NCBI RefSeq assembly: GCF_021168475.1
Contig: NZ_JAJOZT010000002.1
Span: 124,001 to 188,000 of the forward strand
Reading direction: 5' to 3'
DNA from: Pseudoclavibacter sp. 13-3
Lineage (GTDB): Bacteria > Actinomycetota > Actinomycetes > Actinomycetales > Microbacteriaceae
DNA: 64,000 nucleotides
Both the position numbers and the translations under genes were made by a program. The notes beneath the pieces were generated by a model. That model saw only the letters and a list, made by a program, of their open reading frames with translations, was not told the DNA's origin and ran no database searches. The stretch's first letter is position 1, and the number at the start of each line of letters is the position of its first letter. Shown here piece after piece: positions 37,693 to 45,880 of this stretch.

Positions 37693-39645
37693 CTATGCGC
37701 CGAAGGCTGCCATGCGTCCCTGCTGACCGCTGCGAGCGGCGGCGTCCACGCTGAAAGCCTGGACGAGCGGGTCGCTCAGCCCGACCATGCGTACGGTGCA
37801 CACCAGATCGCCTGATTCGCCGGGTACGATCCAGCGCAGTACGGCCTCGGTCGGGGCCTCGAGCAGTCGGCTTTCAACGGGGGATGCCTGAGTGGGAACT
37901 CCTCCGACCGCTGCTCTGGCCTCGGCGAGGGCGCGATCGCGCACCACAGCGGGTTCGTCGGTGAGCACATTGCGAGCGAAGAGCCCGGCGCATGACGCAA
38001 TCGACGTCTCACCCGTGCTGGTGCACACGAATGCATCGAGGGTTCGGGCTGCCGCGAGCGTCTCTGGCCAAGGCCGCACCTGGCCTGCGAGCACCCCAGT
38101 GCTCCTGGCTGGCGCACCGGCTGCGCTCAGCGTCGTAGTCGTAGTCGTGCTCAGCGCCGCACTCGCACCTGTACCACCTGGGCTCGCACCCGCGCCCTCA
38201 GCCGCACCCGCACCGGCTGCGCTCAGCACCGTAGCCGAATCTGCACCTGCTGTGCGCACCGCCGAGCCTGTGTCCGCACCTGTACCTGTGCCCGCACCCC
38301 CGGCCAACTCGTCGCCGGCTGCATCCGATGCACCGGGTCGGGCCTCGTCGGGCGCCGCAGCAGCGACGACCGGGCCGGTTGAGGCGTCTGCGGCGAGGCG
38401 CAGCACGACCTCGTCGAGCAGCCGGTCGTGCACGTCGATCGCGATTGCTGCGGCGCTCGTGGCGTCGCTGTTGCCGAAGACGACCACGCCCACACCGCTG
38501 TCGACGTGCCAGCGCATATGCGAGGTGAACCCGGGCAGACCTCCTGAATGCTGCACGATGCGCCCGAGACGTCGATGGTGTTCGACGACCAGACCGTAGC
38601 CGTATCCGGCGCCGGTGAGCGGCCGGTTCGACAGCCGTTCGTCAGTGCCGGCGATGATGGTGTGCACCCGCTGCAGCTCGCGGCGTGAGGCGGCCGCGAG
38701 CACATCCTCGCGCACCGGATGCTCAGTGAAGGCAGAGCGCAGAAAACGGCCCCATGCGGCAATGTCGTCGACGGTGCTGAACAGCGCCCCGATGCAGCCG
38801 AGCGCGCCGCAGCCGACGTAGGGCTCAGGAGCCCAAGTCGCTCCGGAGTCGAAGCTGCGCCACCCAGTTGCGGCGTCGATTCCGGCTGAGGCCTGAGATG
38901 ATCCGGGCGAGTGGCTCGCCGCACGGGGCGCTTCACCTTCGACGGTTGCGGCAGCGGGTGAACCGGCTGCGTCAGCCGCAGCACGAGACGATCCTCCCAA
39001 ACCGGTCTCGATGTCGTCGAGTGAATAGGCGGTGTGGTGCAGGCCCAGGGGGCGCAGCAGTCGCTCTGAGACGAACCGTTCGACAGTCTGGCCGGTCACC
39101 TGTTCGACAGCTCGCCCGATCAGCGAGATGCCCAGGTTGGAGTACTGGTAGGCCTCATCCGGCGGCAGCGCGAGCCGAAGCCCGTCGCTGAGCACCCGGC
39201 TCATCTCGGCCCGAGAGGCGCCGAGGTGATCGTCGCCCCAGGGGTTGTCTTCAGCCAGACCGGCCCGGTTCGACATCAGCATGTCGAGCGTCACATGCAC
39301 CGGCCGCCCCCGGTAGGTGGCCGCTGCGAACTCGGGCACGTAGTCGGTGATCGGCGCGTGCATGTCGAGCCGGCCCTCGTCGCGCAGCACGAGCGCGGCA
39401 GCTCCCAGAAAGCTCTTCGACATCGATGCGATGCGATAGATCGTGTCACGCGTCGGCACCGCCGCATCGCGTCGCTGGTGACCTCGACCGACCCAGGCGA
39501 CCACGCCATCCGCATCGAAGACCGCAGCGCTGAATGACGGGGCCAGACGCAGCGTGGCCGCATCGAGGCGCTGCTCGAGCGCCGCCGCACCGGCAGCCGT
39601 CAGCGCGTCGCGATCGGGCCGCAGACGCTCGACGTGCAGACTCAT
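37693..39645 (-). CDS. Beta-lactamase-fold serine hydrolase (class C / DD-peptidase-like), cytoplasmic
   Basis: 650 residues. The SxxK nucleophile motif is S74-M-S-K77, the YxN motif is Y168-S-N170 and an HSGG motif lies near residue 365. The family includes class C beta-lactamases, DD-carboxypeptidases, D-aminopeptidases and esterases. No signal peptide is present, which argues against a resistance role. A low-complexity block of about 100 residues rich in Ala, Gly and Thr separates the hydrolase domain from a C-terminal domain of about 110 residues, where D-aminopeptidases also carry extra domains. Its start overlaps the amidotransferase stop by 4 bp. Last gene of the leftward operon; hydrolysis of a D-amino-acid peptide is my inference. 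Confidence 0.82.
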   Translation of the reverse strand: MSLHVERLRPDRDALTAAGAAALEQRLDAATLRLAPSFSAAVFDADGVVAWVGRGHQRRDAAVPTRDTIYRIASMSKSFLGAAALVLRDEGRLDMHAPITDYVPEFAAATYRGRPVHVTLDMLMSNRAGLAEDNPWGDDHLGASRAEMSRVLSDGLRLALPPDEAYQYSNLGISLIGRAVEQVTGQTVERFVSERLLRPLGLHHTAYSLDDIETGLGGSSRAAADAAGSPAAATVEGEAPRAASHSPGSSQASAGIDAATGWRSFDSGATWAPEPYVGCGALGCIGALFSTVDDIAAWGRFLRSAFTEHPVREDVLAAASRRELQRVHTIIAGTDERLSNRPLTGAGYGYGLVVEHHRRLGRIVQHSGGLPGFTSHMRWHVDSGVGVVVFGNSDATSAAAIAIDVHDRLLDEVVLRLAADASTGPVVAAAAPDEARPGASDAAGDELAGGAGTGTGADTGSAVRTAGADSATVLSAAGAGAAEGAGASPGGTGASAALSTTTTTTLSAAGAPARSTGVLAGQVRPWPETLAAARTLDAFVCTSTGETSIASCAGLFARNVLTDEPAVVRDRALAEARAAVGGVPTQASPVESRLLEAPTEAVLRWIVPGESGDLVCTVRMVGLSDPLVQAFSVDAAARSGQQGRMAAFGA

Positions 39646-40388
39646 CGAGCAGCCTCGGCGTGCTCGCGCACCTCGGCGGCGAAGGCGTCGGCGAGCGCCC
39701 GGCTGACCGCCGTGTTCTCTGCACTGTGCTGCTCGGCGTCGGCGATCAGGGCGGCGAGGTCGAAGTTCTGCTCGGCCAGCGCGGCGTCGTCCCAGGTGCG
39801 CAGCCGCTCGGCGTTCACCTCGGGGTGAAACTGCAGCCCGCGCACGTGCCGCCCGAGCCGGAACGCCTGGAACTCGCAGTCGGCGCTGCTGGCCAGCAGC
39901 ACGGCCCGATCGCTCAGTGCGGTGATGCGGTCTTCGTGGTTCTCGATCATCGGCGCCGCCGAAGAGAGCGCGCCGATGACGGCGTCGTCTCTGCCGGCCG
40001 GCGTCGTCTCGATGCGAGTCATGCCGCGCTCTGGCACGCCCGTCTTGGCCTTCACCTCACCGCCGCACACCTGGGCGAGCACTTGGCCGCCCAGACAGAT
40101 GCCGAGGGTGGGCAGGTCGCGGTCGATGGCCTCGGCGGCGAGCTGGCGCTCTCTCGCGAGCCAGGGCGCGCGATCATCGTCGTCGGGCATCAGACCGCCG
40201 CCGAGCATGACCAGCGCGTCGAACCCCTCGAGGGTCTCGGGCAGCCCCTCGCTGCCGAGTCGCTGATCGAGGTCGAGACCCGCCGTCTGCAGCCACTCTT
40301 CGAGACGGCGCAGACCACTCGACGCCGAGTTGACCACGACGAGCACCCGGGGTGCGGTGCGGGCTGTCAGACGGTCGGTGGTGGGCAT
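39642..40388 (-). CDS. Class I glutamine amidotransferase-like hydrolase
   Basis: 248 residues. The nucleophile elbow GICLGGQVLAQ has the catalytic Cys, and QFHPEV supplies the His. No synthase domain is attached, as in stand-alone GATase1 proteins that hydrolyse gamma-glutamyl amides. In this peptide cluster, cleavage of a gamma-glutamyl bond (peptidoglycan contains gamma-D-Glu) is an attractive but untested idea. Start ATG 40388 was chosen because the upstream extension has no family similarity. The gene is coupled by a 4-bp overlap to the serine hydrolase gene. Confidence 0.83.
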   Translation of the reverse strand: MPTTDRLTARTAPRVLVVVNSASSGLRRLEEWLQTAGLDLDQRLGSEGLPETLEGFDALVMLGGGLMPDDDDRAPWLARERQLAAEAIDRDLPTLGICLGGQVLAQVCGGEVKAKTGVPERGMTRIETTPAGRDDAVIGALSSAAPMIENHEDRITALSDRAVLLASSADCEFQAFRLGRHVRGLQFHPEVNAERLRTWDDAALAEQNFDLAALIADAEQHSAENTAVSRALADAFAAEVREHAEAAR

Positions 40389-40449
40389 GGGGTTCTCTCT
40401 TCTGTCGATGGATGCTGGTCGGCGATGCTGCGGATGCCGCGGGATGCGC

Positions 40450-41541
40450 TCAGCGCTCGCCGGCGAGAAACGTGAGATGGTTCGGGTCGGAGGCCTCGAG
40501 CACGCGCAGCACGTTCTCGTGGGCGACTTTGTCGAGATCGGCGTGCGACCACCCCCTGCCGGCGAGCTCGGCGAGCAGCCGCGGGTAGCCGCTGACGTCG
40601 TCGAGACCGTGCGGCATGCTGCCGGTGCCATCGTAGTCGGCTCCGATCCCGACAGCGTCGACCCCGGCGAGGTCGCGAACGTGCTCGATGTGATCGGCCA
40701 CGTCTGCGACGGTCACCGTCGGCGGTTCGCCGTGCTCGCCGCCCACGACCCAATCGCGTCGCGCCTGGCTGACGAACGACGGTACGAAGGCCACCATGTG
40801 CACGCCGCCGGTTGCGCCGATGCGCCGAATCAGCTCGTCAGGCACGTTGCGCGGGTGGTCGCAGAGCGCGCGGGCGCCTGAATGGCTCACCAGCACGGGC
40901 AGCGTCGAGACGTCGAGCGCGTCGCTCATGGTGGCATCCGAGACGTGCGCCAGGTCGACCAGCATGCCGATGCGGTTCATCTCGGCGACCACCTCGCGGC
41001 CGAAGTCGCTCAGACCGTTGCTGCGCGCTTCGTCGGTCGACGAGTCTGCCCAGGGAATGGTCTGCGCCCAGGTGAGCGTCATGTACCGGGCGCCCAGCCG
41101 AGCGTACGAGCGCAGCACGCCGAGCGACTCGTCGATCTGGTCTCCGCCCTCGACGCCGATCAGCGAGGCGATGCGGCCGCTGCGCATGGCCTGGCGGGCC
41201 TCTGCCGCCGTGCGGGCCAGCCGCAGATCGTCGGGGTATCGCGCCGCCAGCCGATGCACGAAGTCGATCTGCTCCAGCGTGGCGGTCACCTGTTCAGCGC
41301 CGTGCAGCGTCTCGTCGTCGACCCAGACCGACCAGAACTGGCCCCCGACGCGACCGGCGCGCAGCCGGGGCAGGTCGGTGTGCAGATCGGGCAGCCCGGT
41401 GCCGACGCCGTCGACGCGGTAGCCGTGATGCTCGCGGCACGCCCACGCGAGGTCGTTGTGCCCGTCGATGACGAGCGGCAGCTCAACCGCCGCAGCGCGT
41501 GAAGTCGCCGGCGCGGTGTCGGCGACGGTGTGGAACGACAT
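40450..41541 (-). CDS. M19 membrane/renal-type dipeptidase
   Basis: 363 residues. Metal and active-site motifs are visible: DGHNDLAW (HxD), GVEGGDQID, LVDLAHVSDATM, LVSHSGARALCDHPRN and GIGADYDG. Renal dipeptidases cleave L-Xaa-D-Xaa as well as L,L dipeptides and accept D residues at the C-terminal side, which fits a D-peptide salvage role. There is no signal peptide. The ATG at 41541 has AGAGGAG just upstream. It lies between the class IV aminotransferase and the amidotransferase genes. Confidence 0.93.
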   Translation of the reverse strand: MSFHTVADTAPATSRAAAVELPLVIDGHNDLAWACREHHGYRVDGVGTGLPDLHTDLPRLRAGRVGGQFWSVWVDDETLHGAEQVTATLEQIDFVHRLAARYPDDLRLARTAAEARQAMRSGRIASLIGVEGGDQIDESLGVLRSYARLGARYMTLTWAQTIPWADSSTDEARSNGLSDFGREVVAEMNRIGMLVDLAHVSDATMSDALDVSTLPVLVSHSGARALCDHPRNVPDELIRRIGATGGVHMVAFVPSFVSQARRDWVVGGEHGEPPTVTVADVADHIEHVRDLAGVDAVGIGADYDGTGSMPHGLDDVSGYPRLLAELAGRGWSHADLDKVAHENVLRVLEASDPNHLTFLAGER

Positions 41542-41591
41542 GGTGCTCCTCTGGGCCCGCAGCTCTGTGCTCGACGGGGCGTGGTCGTGTG

Positions 41592-42479
41592 CTACTTCGT
41601 GCGCGTGAGCAGCGCGTCGTTCAGCTGGTCGGTGATCTCGCGCGCGATCGGCACGGCCTGCCCGTCGAGCTCGCGAACGGGAGCCGCGCACCGGGTGCTC
41701 GACAGCATCCACAGGCCGTCGACGCGACCCAGCTCGTCGGCGACGACCTCGCGGTACTCGGTCTCATGTCCCAGAGACTCGAGCGCGGCGAAGGCATCGG
41801 CCTGCGTCGTGCCAGCGAGGATGCCCTGGTCGGTCGACGGGGTGACGAAGCGCCCGTCGATCAGCAGAATGACGCTCGAGGTCGGGCCCTCGAGCACGAA
41901 GCCGTCGCTGCTGATGAAGATGACGTCGTCGGCGCCGCGGCGTGCGGCCTCGCGCAGCACGGCCTTGTTCACCGCGTACGACAGGGTCTTCGCCCCCTGC
42001 AGCAGCCACGGCGAGGTCTTCGCCACGTCGTGACGGTAGCCGCGGTCGAGGGTGACGACCGAGATGCCGTTCTCGCGCTCGCGCTCGTGCTCGTCGCCCT
42101 CGAACACGTAGACCCAGCCGACCGGCACGCCGGTGCCCTCGATGCCGCGGGTCATGATGAACTTCGCCGAGAGCATGGCGGCGGGCGAGTGGGCGGTGAT
42201 GGCCGCTTCGATCGCGGCAGCCCACACATCGAGCTTGGGTGCGGGCAGGTCGAGCAGGGCCGCCGAGTGCGCGAAGCGGGCCAGGTGAGCCTCGATGGCC
42301 ATCGGCTTGCCGTGCTGCACGCCGGCGGTCTCGAAGATGCCGTCACCGCGGGTGACGCTCAGATCCATCACATTGATCTGCGGCGCAGCAGGGTCGGCCT
42401 GGTGAAAGCGGCCGGCGCTGGCGGCCGTGCTCACGCCCTCGGCGAGGTCGTCGACGAAGAACAGGATTGGTGCTGACAT
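41592..42479 (-). CDS. Class IV PLP aminotransferase / aminodeoxychorismate lyase-like
   Basis: 295 residues. The PLP lysine is in GAKTLSYAVNKAVLREA, followed by DDVIFISSDGFVLEGPTSSV and the phosphate-site ILAGTTQADAF. This fold class contains D-amino-acid aminotransferase, branched-chain aminotransferase and PabC; the surrounding genes favour a D-amino-acid transaminase, but PabC cannot be excluded because the families are hard to tell apart by eye. It follows the racemase gene after a 150-bp gap that contains a palindromic repeat. Confidence 0.8.
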   Translation of the reverse strand: MSAPILFFVDDLAEGVSTAASAGRFHQADPAAPQINVMDLSVTRGDGIFETAGVQHGKPMAIEAHLARFAHSAALLDLPAPKLDVWAAAIEAAITAHSPAAMLSAKFIMTRGIEGTGVPVGWVYVFEGDEHERERENGISVVTLDRGYRHDVAKTSPWLLQGAKTLSYAVNKAVLREAARRGADDVIFISSDGFVLEGPTSSVILLIDGRFVTPSTDQGILAGTTQADAFAALESLGHETEYREVVADELGRVDGLWMLSSTRCAAPVRELDGQAVPIAREITDQLNDALLTRTK

Positions 42480-42558
42480 TGGTGCTTCTTTCGTGCGGGT
42501 GCTGGGGTTCTGGGGGTCTGGTGGGTGGAGGACAGGGTGGATGGGGGAGCTGAACGCG

Positions 42559-42630
42559 ATTCCGTCGAGATGTACACGGCTCCGTCGAGATCAGGCCGAT
42601 GTCAGCGGAACGGTGTGCATCTCAGCGGAT
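42559..42630. repeat. Intercistronic palindromic repeat, family B copy 2
   Basis: Two TCCGTCGAGAT units at 42561-42591 face a right arm at 42600-42630 (GTCAGCGGAAC..CTCAGCGGAT). The arms of about 31 nt are imperfectly complementary with a loop of about 9 nt. It sits directly after the racemase stop codon and before the aminotransferase gene, so it may stabilise or terminate the upstream message. Confidence 0.65.
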
Positions 42631-43763
42631 CAGTGCTGAGCCGACTCAGCCAGATCAGTGTCGAGGTGGCGCAGACGGTTCTCGGCGACCCACTCGACAT
42701 CGATCTCATGCCCGATGCCCGGTGTCGACGGCACGGTGACGGTGCCATCATGCGCCACGACCGGCGGCATGATCACGTCGCGGGCATAGTACTTGTCCGA
42801 GCCCGACACGTCGGAGGGCAGCGTGAAGCCGGGCAGCGACGAGATCGCCACGTTGGCGGCGCGGCCCACGCCGAACTCGTGCATGCCGCCGCACCAGACG
42901 GGGATGCCATGCTCGGTCGCCAGGTCGTGTGCGGCTTTGGCGACGGTGAGCCCCCCCATGCGCGACACTTTGATGTTGAGCACGCGGCCGGCGTCGAGCG
43001 CGATCATGGTCTGCAGATCGTCGAGCGAGACCACCGACTCGTCGAGGCACACCGGGGTCTGCAGGCGCTGCTGCAGTCGGGAATGCCCGACGAAGTCGCG
43101 CGGCGCGAAGGGCTGCTCGATCATCGTCAGGTGCGCCGCGTCGAGGCTCAGCAGGTAGTCGATCGTCTGATCGTCGCTGGTGTAGGCTCCGTTGGCGTCG
43201 ACGTGCAGGTCGATGTCGGGGTGCGCAGACCGCACGGCGTGCACAGGCTCGAGATCCCACCCCGGTGCGATCTTCAGCTTGATGCGGTGGTAGCCGGCGG
43301 CGAGCTGCTTCTCGACCTGCGCGAGCAGCGCATCGACGGTCGGCTCGATGCCGAGCGAGACACCCGCCCGCACCTCGTGACGGGTGCCGCCCAGCGCCGA
43401 TGCCAGTGAGACGCCCTCGGCCTTCGCCCACAGATCCCAGGCCGCGCCGACGAAGCCGGCCTTGGTGAACTCGTGCCCGCGGATCTTCGCCCATGAGGTC
43501 TCGAGCTCGGCAGGTGTCGTCCAGTCGGCGTCGAGCGCGCGGGTCACGAGGTAGTGTTCTGAGATCAGCCAGGCGGTGTCGGTGGTCTCGGGGCAGTAGA
43601 AGGGATCTGCCGGCGAGGCGATCTCGCCCCAGCCGGTGCGCCCGGCGTCATCGGTCAGCTCGACCAGAATGTGGTCGAGGCTCGACTTTCGGTGCGAGCT
43701 GGTCTGAAAGCTGTGCACGAGCGGCAGGCGCACCTCATGCAGCTGGATGCGAGTGATCTTCAT
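42630..43763 (-). CDS. N-succinylamino-acid racemase / OSBS-type enolase-superfamily enzyme
   Basis: 377 residues. All active-site residues of the muconate-lactonising subgroup are in place: KLK (K162, K164), D189 in HVDANGAY, E216 in MIEQP, D241 in CLDES and K265 in NIKVSRMGG. The C-terminal WCGGMHEFGVGRAAN and SLPGFTLPSDVSGSDKYY are specific to the NSAR/OSBS branch and differ from dipeptide epimerases. It may racemise N-succinyl or N-acyl amino acids. AAAGGGAG precedes ATG 43763, which overlaps the SIS gene. With the GNAT and M20 genes nearby it fits the known route converting D- to L-amino acids. No menaquinone genes are nearby. Confidence 0.9.
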   Translation of the reverse strand: MKITRIQLHEVRLPLVHSFQTSSHRKSSLDHILVELTDDAGRTGWGEIASPADPFYCPETTDTAWLISEHYLVTRALDADWTTPAELETSWAKIRGHEFTKAGFVGAAWDLWAKAEGVSLASALGGTRHEVRAGVSLGIEPTVDALLAQVEKQLAAGYHRIKLKIAPGWDLEPVHAVRSAHPDIDLHVDANGAYTSDDQTIDYLLSLDAAHLTMIEQPFAPRDFVGHSRLQQRLQTPVCLDESVVSLDDLQTMIALDAGRVLNIKVSRMGGLTVAKAAHDLATEHGIPVWCGGMHEFGVGRAANVAISSLPGFTLPSDVSGSDKYYARDVIMPPVVAHDGTVTVPSTPGIGHEIDVEWVAENRLRHLDTDLAESAQH

Positions 43764-44484
43764 CGGTCGGAGCTCCCTTTCTGAGGGTCGTGCGTGCGGT
43801 GCCGGCGGATGGTTCGGCATGGTACAGGCCCAGCGTCGCGCTGATGCGATCGCGCAGGGTCAGGCGTCGTCGGGCTCCCTTGGCGCTCGCGGCGGTGAGC
43901 GCGCTGAGCACATGGCAGACGGCTGCGACTGACGTGGGCGAGTCGGCGTACGAGGCCGAGCCGGTCTGCACGATGACGAGACACGACGCCAGAGACGCGA
44001 GTGGGGCATCCGCCGAATCGGTGACGACCACCAGCGTGCCGCCGGCCTCTGCGAACAGACGGCCGAAGCGCACGCTCTCAACGCGGTAGCGACGAAGCGA
44101 GAAGATCACGAGCACGTCGGTGGCGCGCACGTCGGTGAGCACGGTGAGCTCGGTCAGCGAACGGCCGTCGACGCCGAACACGTTCGAGAGCGCGGCCGAG
44201 AGATCTGCGGCCAGCAGTGCGGCGTAGGTCGCCGACTTGCCCACGCCCATCACATAGCGCCGGCGTGCGCCGAGCAGGGCTGCCGCCGCCGCCGGCAGTG
44301 CTCCGGACTCGGTCAGGTGCTCGAACGTGGCGTTCAGCGAGGCGACCTCGGTCTGCATCAGGCGGGTCTGCAGCACCTCGGCGGTGGCATTCGTCTTGAG
44401 GCGCTCGCCGAAGCGGTCGTGCGGTGACGAGAGCGTGCGGTCGTGCAGGCGCTGGGCCCGCTCCTGTGATGTGTCAGGCGTCAC
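43735..44484 (-). CDS. Stand-alone SIS-domain protein, RpiR-like without recognisable HTH
   Basis: 249 residues. Residues about 65-225 form an SIS sugar-isomerase-type domain (RRYVMGVGKSATYAALLA, LVIFSLRRYRVESVR, GGTLVVVTDSADAPLASLA, TSVAAVCHVLSALTAA), as in the effector part of MurR/RpiR regulators. The usual N-terminal helix-turn-helix of about 75 residues is not recognisable; only about 60 polar residues precede the domain. It may be a degenerate regulator, an effector-sensing subunit or an isomerase-like enzyme. MurR regulators sense MurNAc-6-phosphate, interesting beside peptide genes. GTG start overlaps the GNAT stop (GTGA); the 3' end overlaps the racemase gene by 29 bp. Confidence 0.75.
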   Translation of the reverse strand: MTPDTSQERAQRLHDRTLSSPHDRFGERLKTNATAEVLQTRLMQTEVASLNATFEHLTESGALPAAAAALLGARRRYVMGVGKSATYAALLAADLSAALSNVFGVDGRSLTELTVLTDVRATDVLVIFSLRRYRVESVRFGRLFAEAGGTLVVVTDSADAPLASLASCLVIVQTGSASYADSPTSVAAVCHVLSALTAASAKGARRRLTLRDRISATLGLYHAEPSAGTARTTLRKGAPTDEDHSHPAA

Positions 44485-45359
44485 TTGGCGGCCTCCTCTG
44501 TCGCAGGGGACTCTGCTGTCTCGCCGGTCGTGGGCTCATCGGCCCGCTCGACCGCGAGGTAGACCGAGGTCTCGGCTGAGAGGCGTCGGCAGCTCACGAT
44601 GACGTAGCCCTGATCGTACAGATCGCGCAGGCTCGAACGCAGGTTGGCGCGGCCCCAGCTGACCGCCTCGGTCTCGTCGTCGCCCGCGCTGATGCCCGCG
44701 TCGATCGGCACCCAGCGCTTCTCGGCGTCGGCGATCACGTGCCCCCAGTCGCTCTCGCCGAGCTCGATCTGCGGGGCGAGGCCTCGGTATCGGGCGTAGG
44801 GGTCGGGGCGATCGTCGAGAATCCACTCGACGAGCACGCGGTCGGTGCGCTCGCGCCCGTAGTAGTCTTCGACGAACTGCACGCCGACACCGCCGAGCGA
44901 GTTGAAGTTGAAGTGCCCATTGCGCGAGAGCATCGGGTCGAACGTCCAGTGCATGCGGTGGGAGCCCCAGCCCAGCGCCACCTGCTTCTGCTGCTCTTTG
45001 AGCATGCGGCCGATGCCGTGCCCCTGAAAGCCCGGGTCGACCACGGCCGCCTGCGAGTAATGGAACGAGTGAGCCCCATCGGTGCCGGGAAAGCCATAGG
45101 CGAAGCCGATCAGCTCGCCGGAGGGCGCTCGCACGCCGACCGCTGAGCCGCCATTGTGCACCAGCGCGCTGAGCAGGTTGCTGTTGAGCGCCAGCCCCTT
45201 GTCGCCATAGCGGAAGACGCGGTTGTAGAGCTCACTGGCCTCGATGAACTCGGCGTGCTCTGAGAGCGTGCCGCTCCAGAGTGCCAGATCTTGCGGGGCC
45301 GGCGCCGAGGCGTCGGCGGCTGGCTCCGAACCAGGCTGAGAAGTCGTGCAGGTGTTCAC
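44481..45359 (-). CDS. GNAT acyltransferase (COG3375-like), candidate D-amino-acid N-succinyltransferase
   Basis: 292 residues. The acyl-CoA-binding motif A is AAVVDPGFQGHGIGRMLKEQQK (here split: AAVVDPGFQGHGIG and RMLKEQQK), and HRMHWTFDPMLSRNGHFNFN follows, a signature of the COG3375 group. In Geobacillus a GNAT protein encoded with N-succinylamino-acid racemase is a succinyl-CoA:D-amino-acid N-succinyltransferase; the same role is inferred here from the neighbours. The C-terminal 60 residues are unusual and acidic. It is the first gene of the leftward operon and diverges from the M20 deacylase. Confidence 0.82.
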   Translation of the reverse strand: MNTCTTSQPGSEPAADASAPAPQDLALWSGTLSEHAEFIEASELYNRVFRYGDKGLALNSNLLSALVHNGGSAVGVRAPSGELIGFAYGFPGTDGAHSFHYSQAAVVDPGFQGHGIGRMLKEQQKQVALGWGSHRMHWTFDPMLSRNGHFNFNSLGGVGVQFVEDYYGRERTDRVLVEWILDDRPDPYARYRGLAPQIELGESDWGHVIADAEKRWVPIDAGISAGDDETEAVSWGRANLRSSLRDLYDQGYVIVSCRRLSAETSVYLAVERADEPTTGETAESPATEEAAK

Positions 45360-45880
45360 AAGAGACGAGTATACGTATCCTATGTTTCAGGCGTGTTAGC
45401 AAAATATACGGTGGCTGTCGCATTTCTTCGGGGAGGGTATCCTCTGGTTATGTGTCACATCGTCTGTGACGGGGTGATATCACGGACTGCATGGATCGGC
45501 AGACGCTGTCGGCCAGGTCTGGCTTCGTCGGGCGTTCGCAGAGAAAGGCGCGGCCGAGGTGCAGACAATGTGGTGAAGGCCGGCAACAACCACAGTTCTT
45601 GCACACTGGTGCTGGTGCTGGTGCTGGTGTCAGCGGGCAGGGCGGGGCAGCGCCAGCGTGCAGATGCGGCTGGTGCACGATTCGAGGGCGCAGCAGTCGC
45701 AGAGACGCAGCACGCATGAACGCAGCAGGCTCGGCAGGCTCGGCACAGCTCGGCAGGCACGACGCGGCAAGCTCGGCAGGAACGGCAGGCACGAACGCAG
45801 CACGCATGAACGCAGCAGGCACAGAGCAGCACGGCAGAGCATGCAAGGCAATCGCAGAACGAGAGACAGAGGAAACGACG
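45360..45880. promoter_or_regulatory. Divergent control region between GNAT and M20 genes
   Basis: 521 bp. The left half (45360-45480) is AT-rich and holds GTCACATCGTCTGTGAC at 45454-45470, a palindrome with 6-bp arms and a 5-bp centre, and an ATACGTAT palindrome near 45371; these are the best operator candidates. The right half is low complexity: CTGGTG repeated four times near 45606, and a 26-bp direct repeat containing ACGCAGCACGCATGAACGCA at 45705-45730 and 45795-45820. The M20 frame is open through it, but codon use there is not gene-like. Confidence 0.5.

Noticed and set aside
42630-43763. Menaquinone-pathway OSBS (menC)
   Set aside because: The protein has the NSAR/OSBS branch signature, but no menaquinone genes are nearby and the GNAT and M20 neighbours fit amino-acid racemisation. 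OSBS side activity remains possible.
45491-45880. N-terminal extension of the M20 deacylase
   Set aside because: The frame is open, but the DNA consists of short repeats and the translation is composed of Ala, Gly, Arg and Asn without family similarity. The ATG at 45881 has a good ribosome site.
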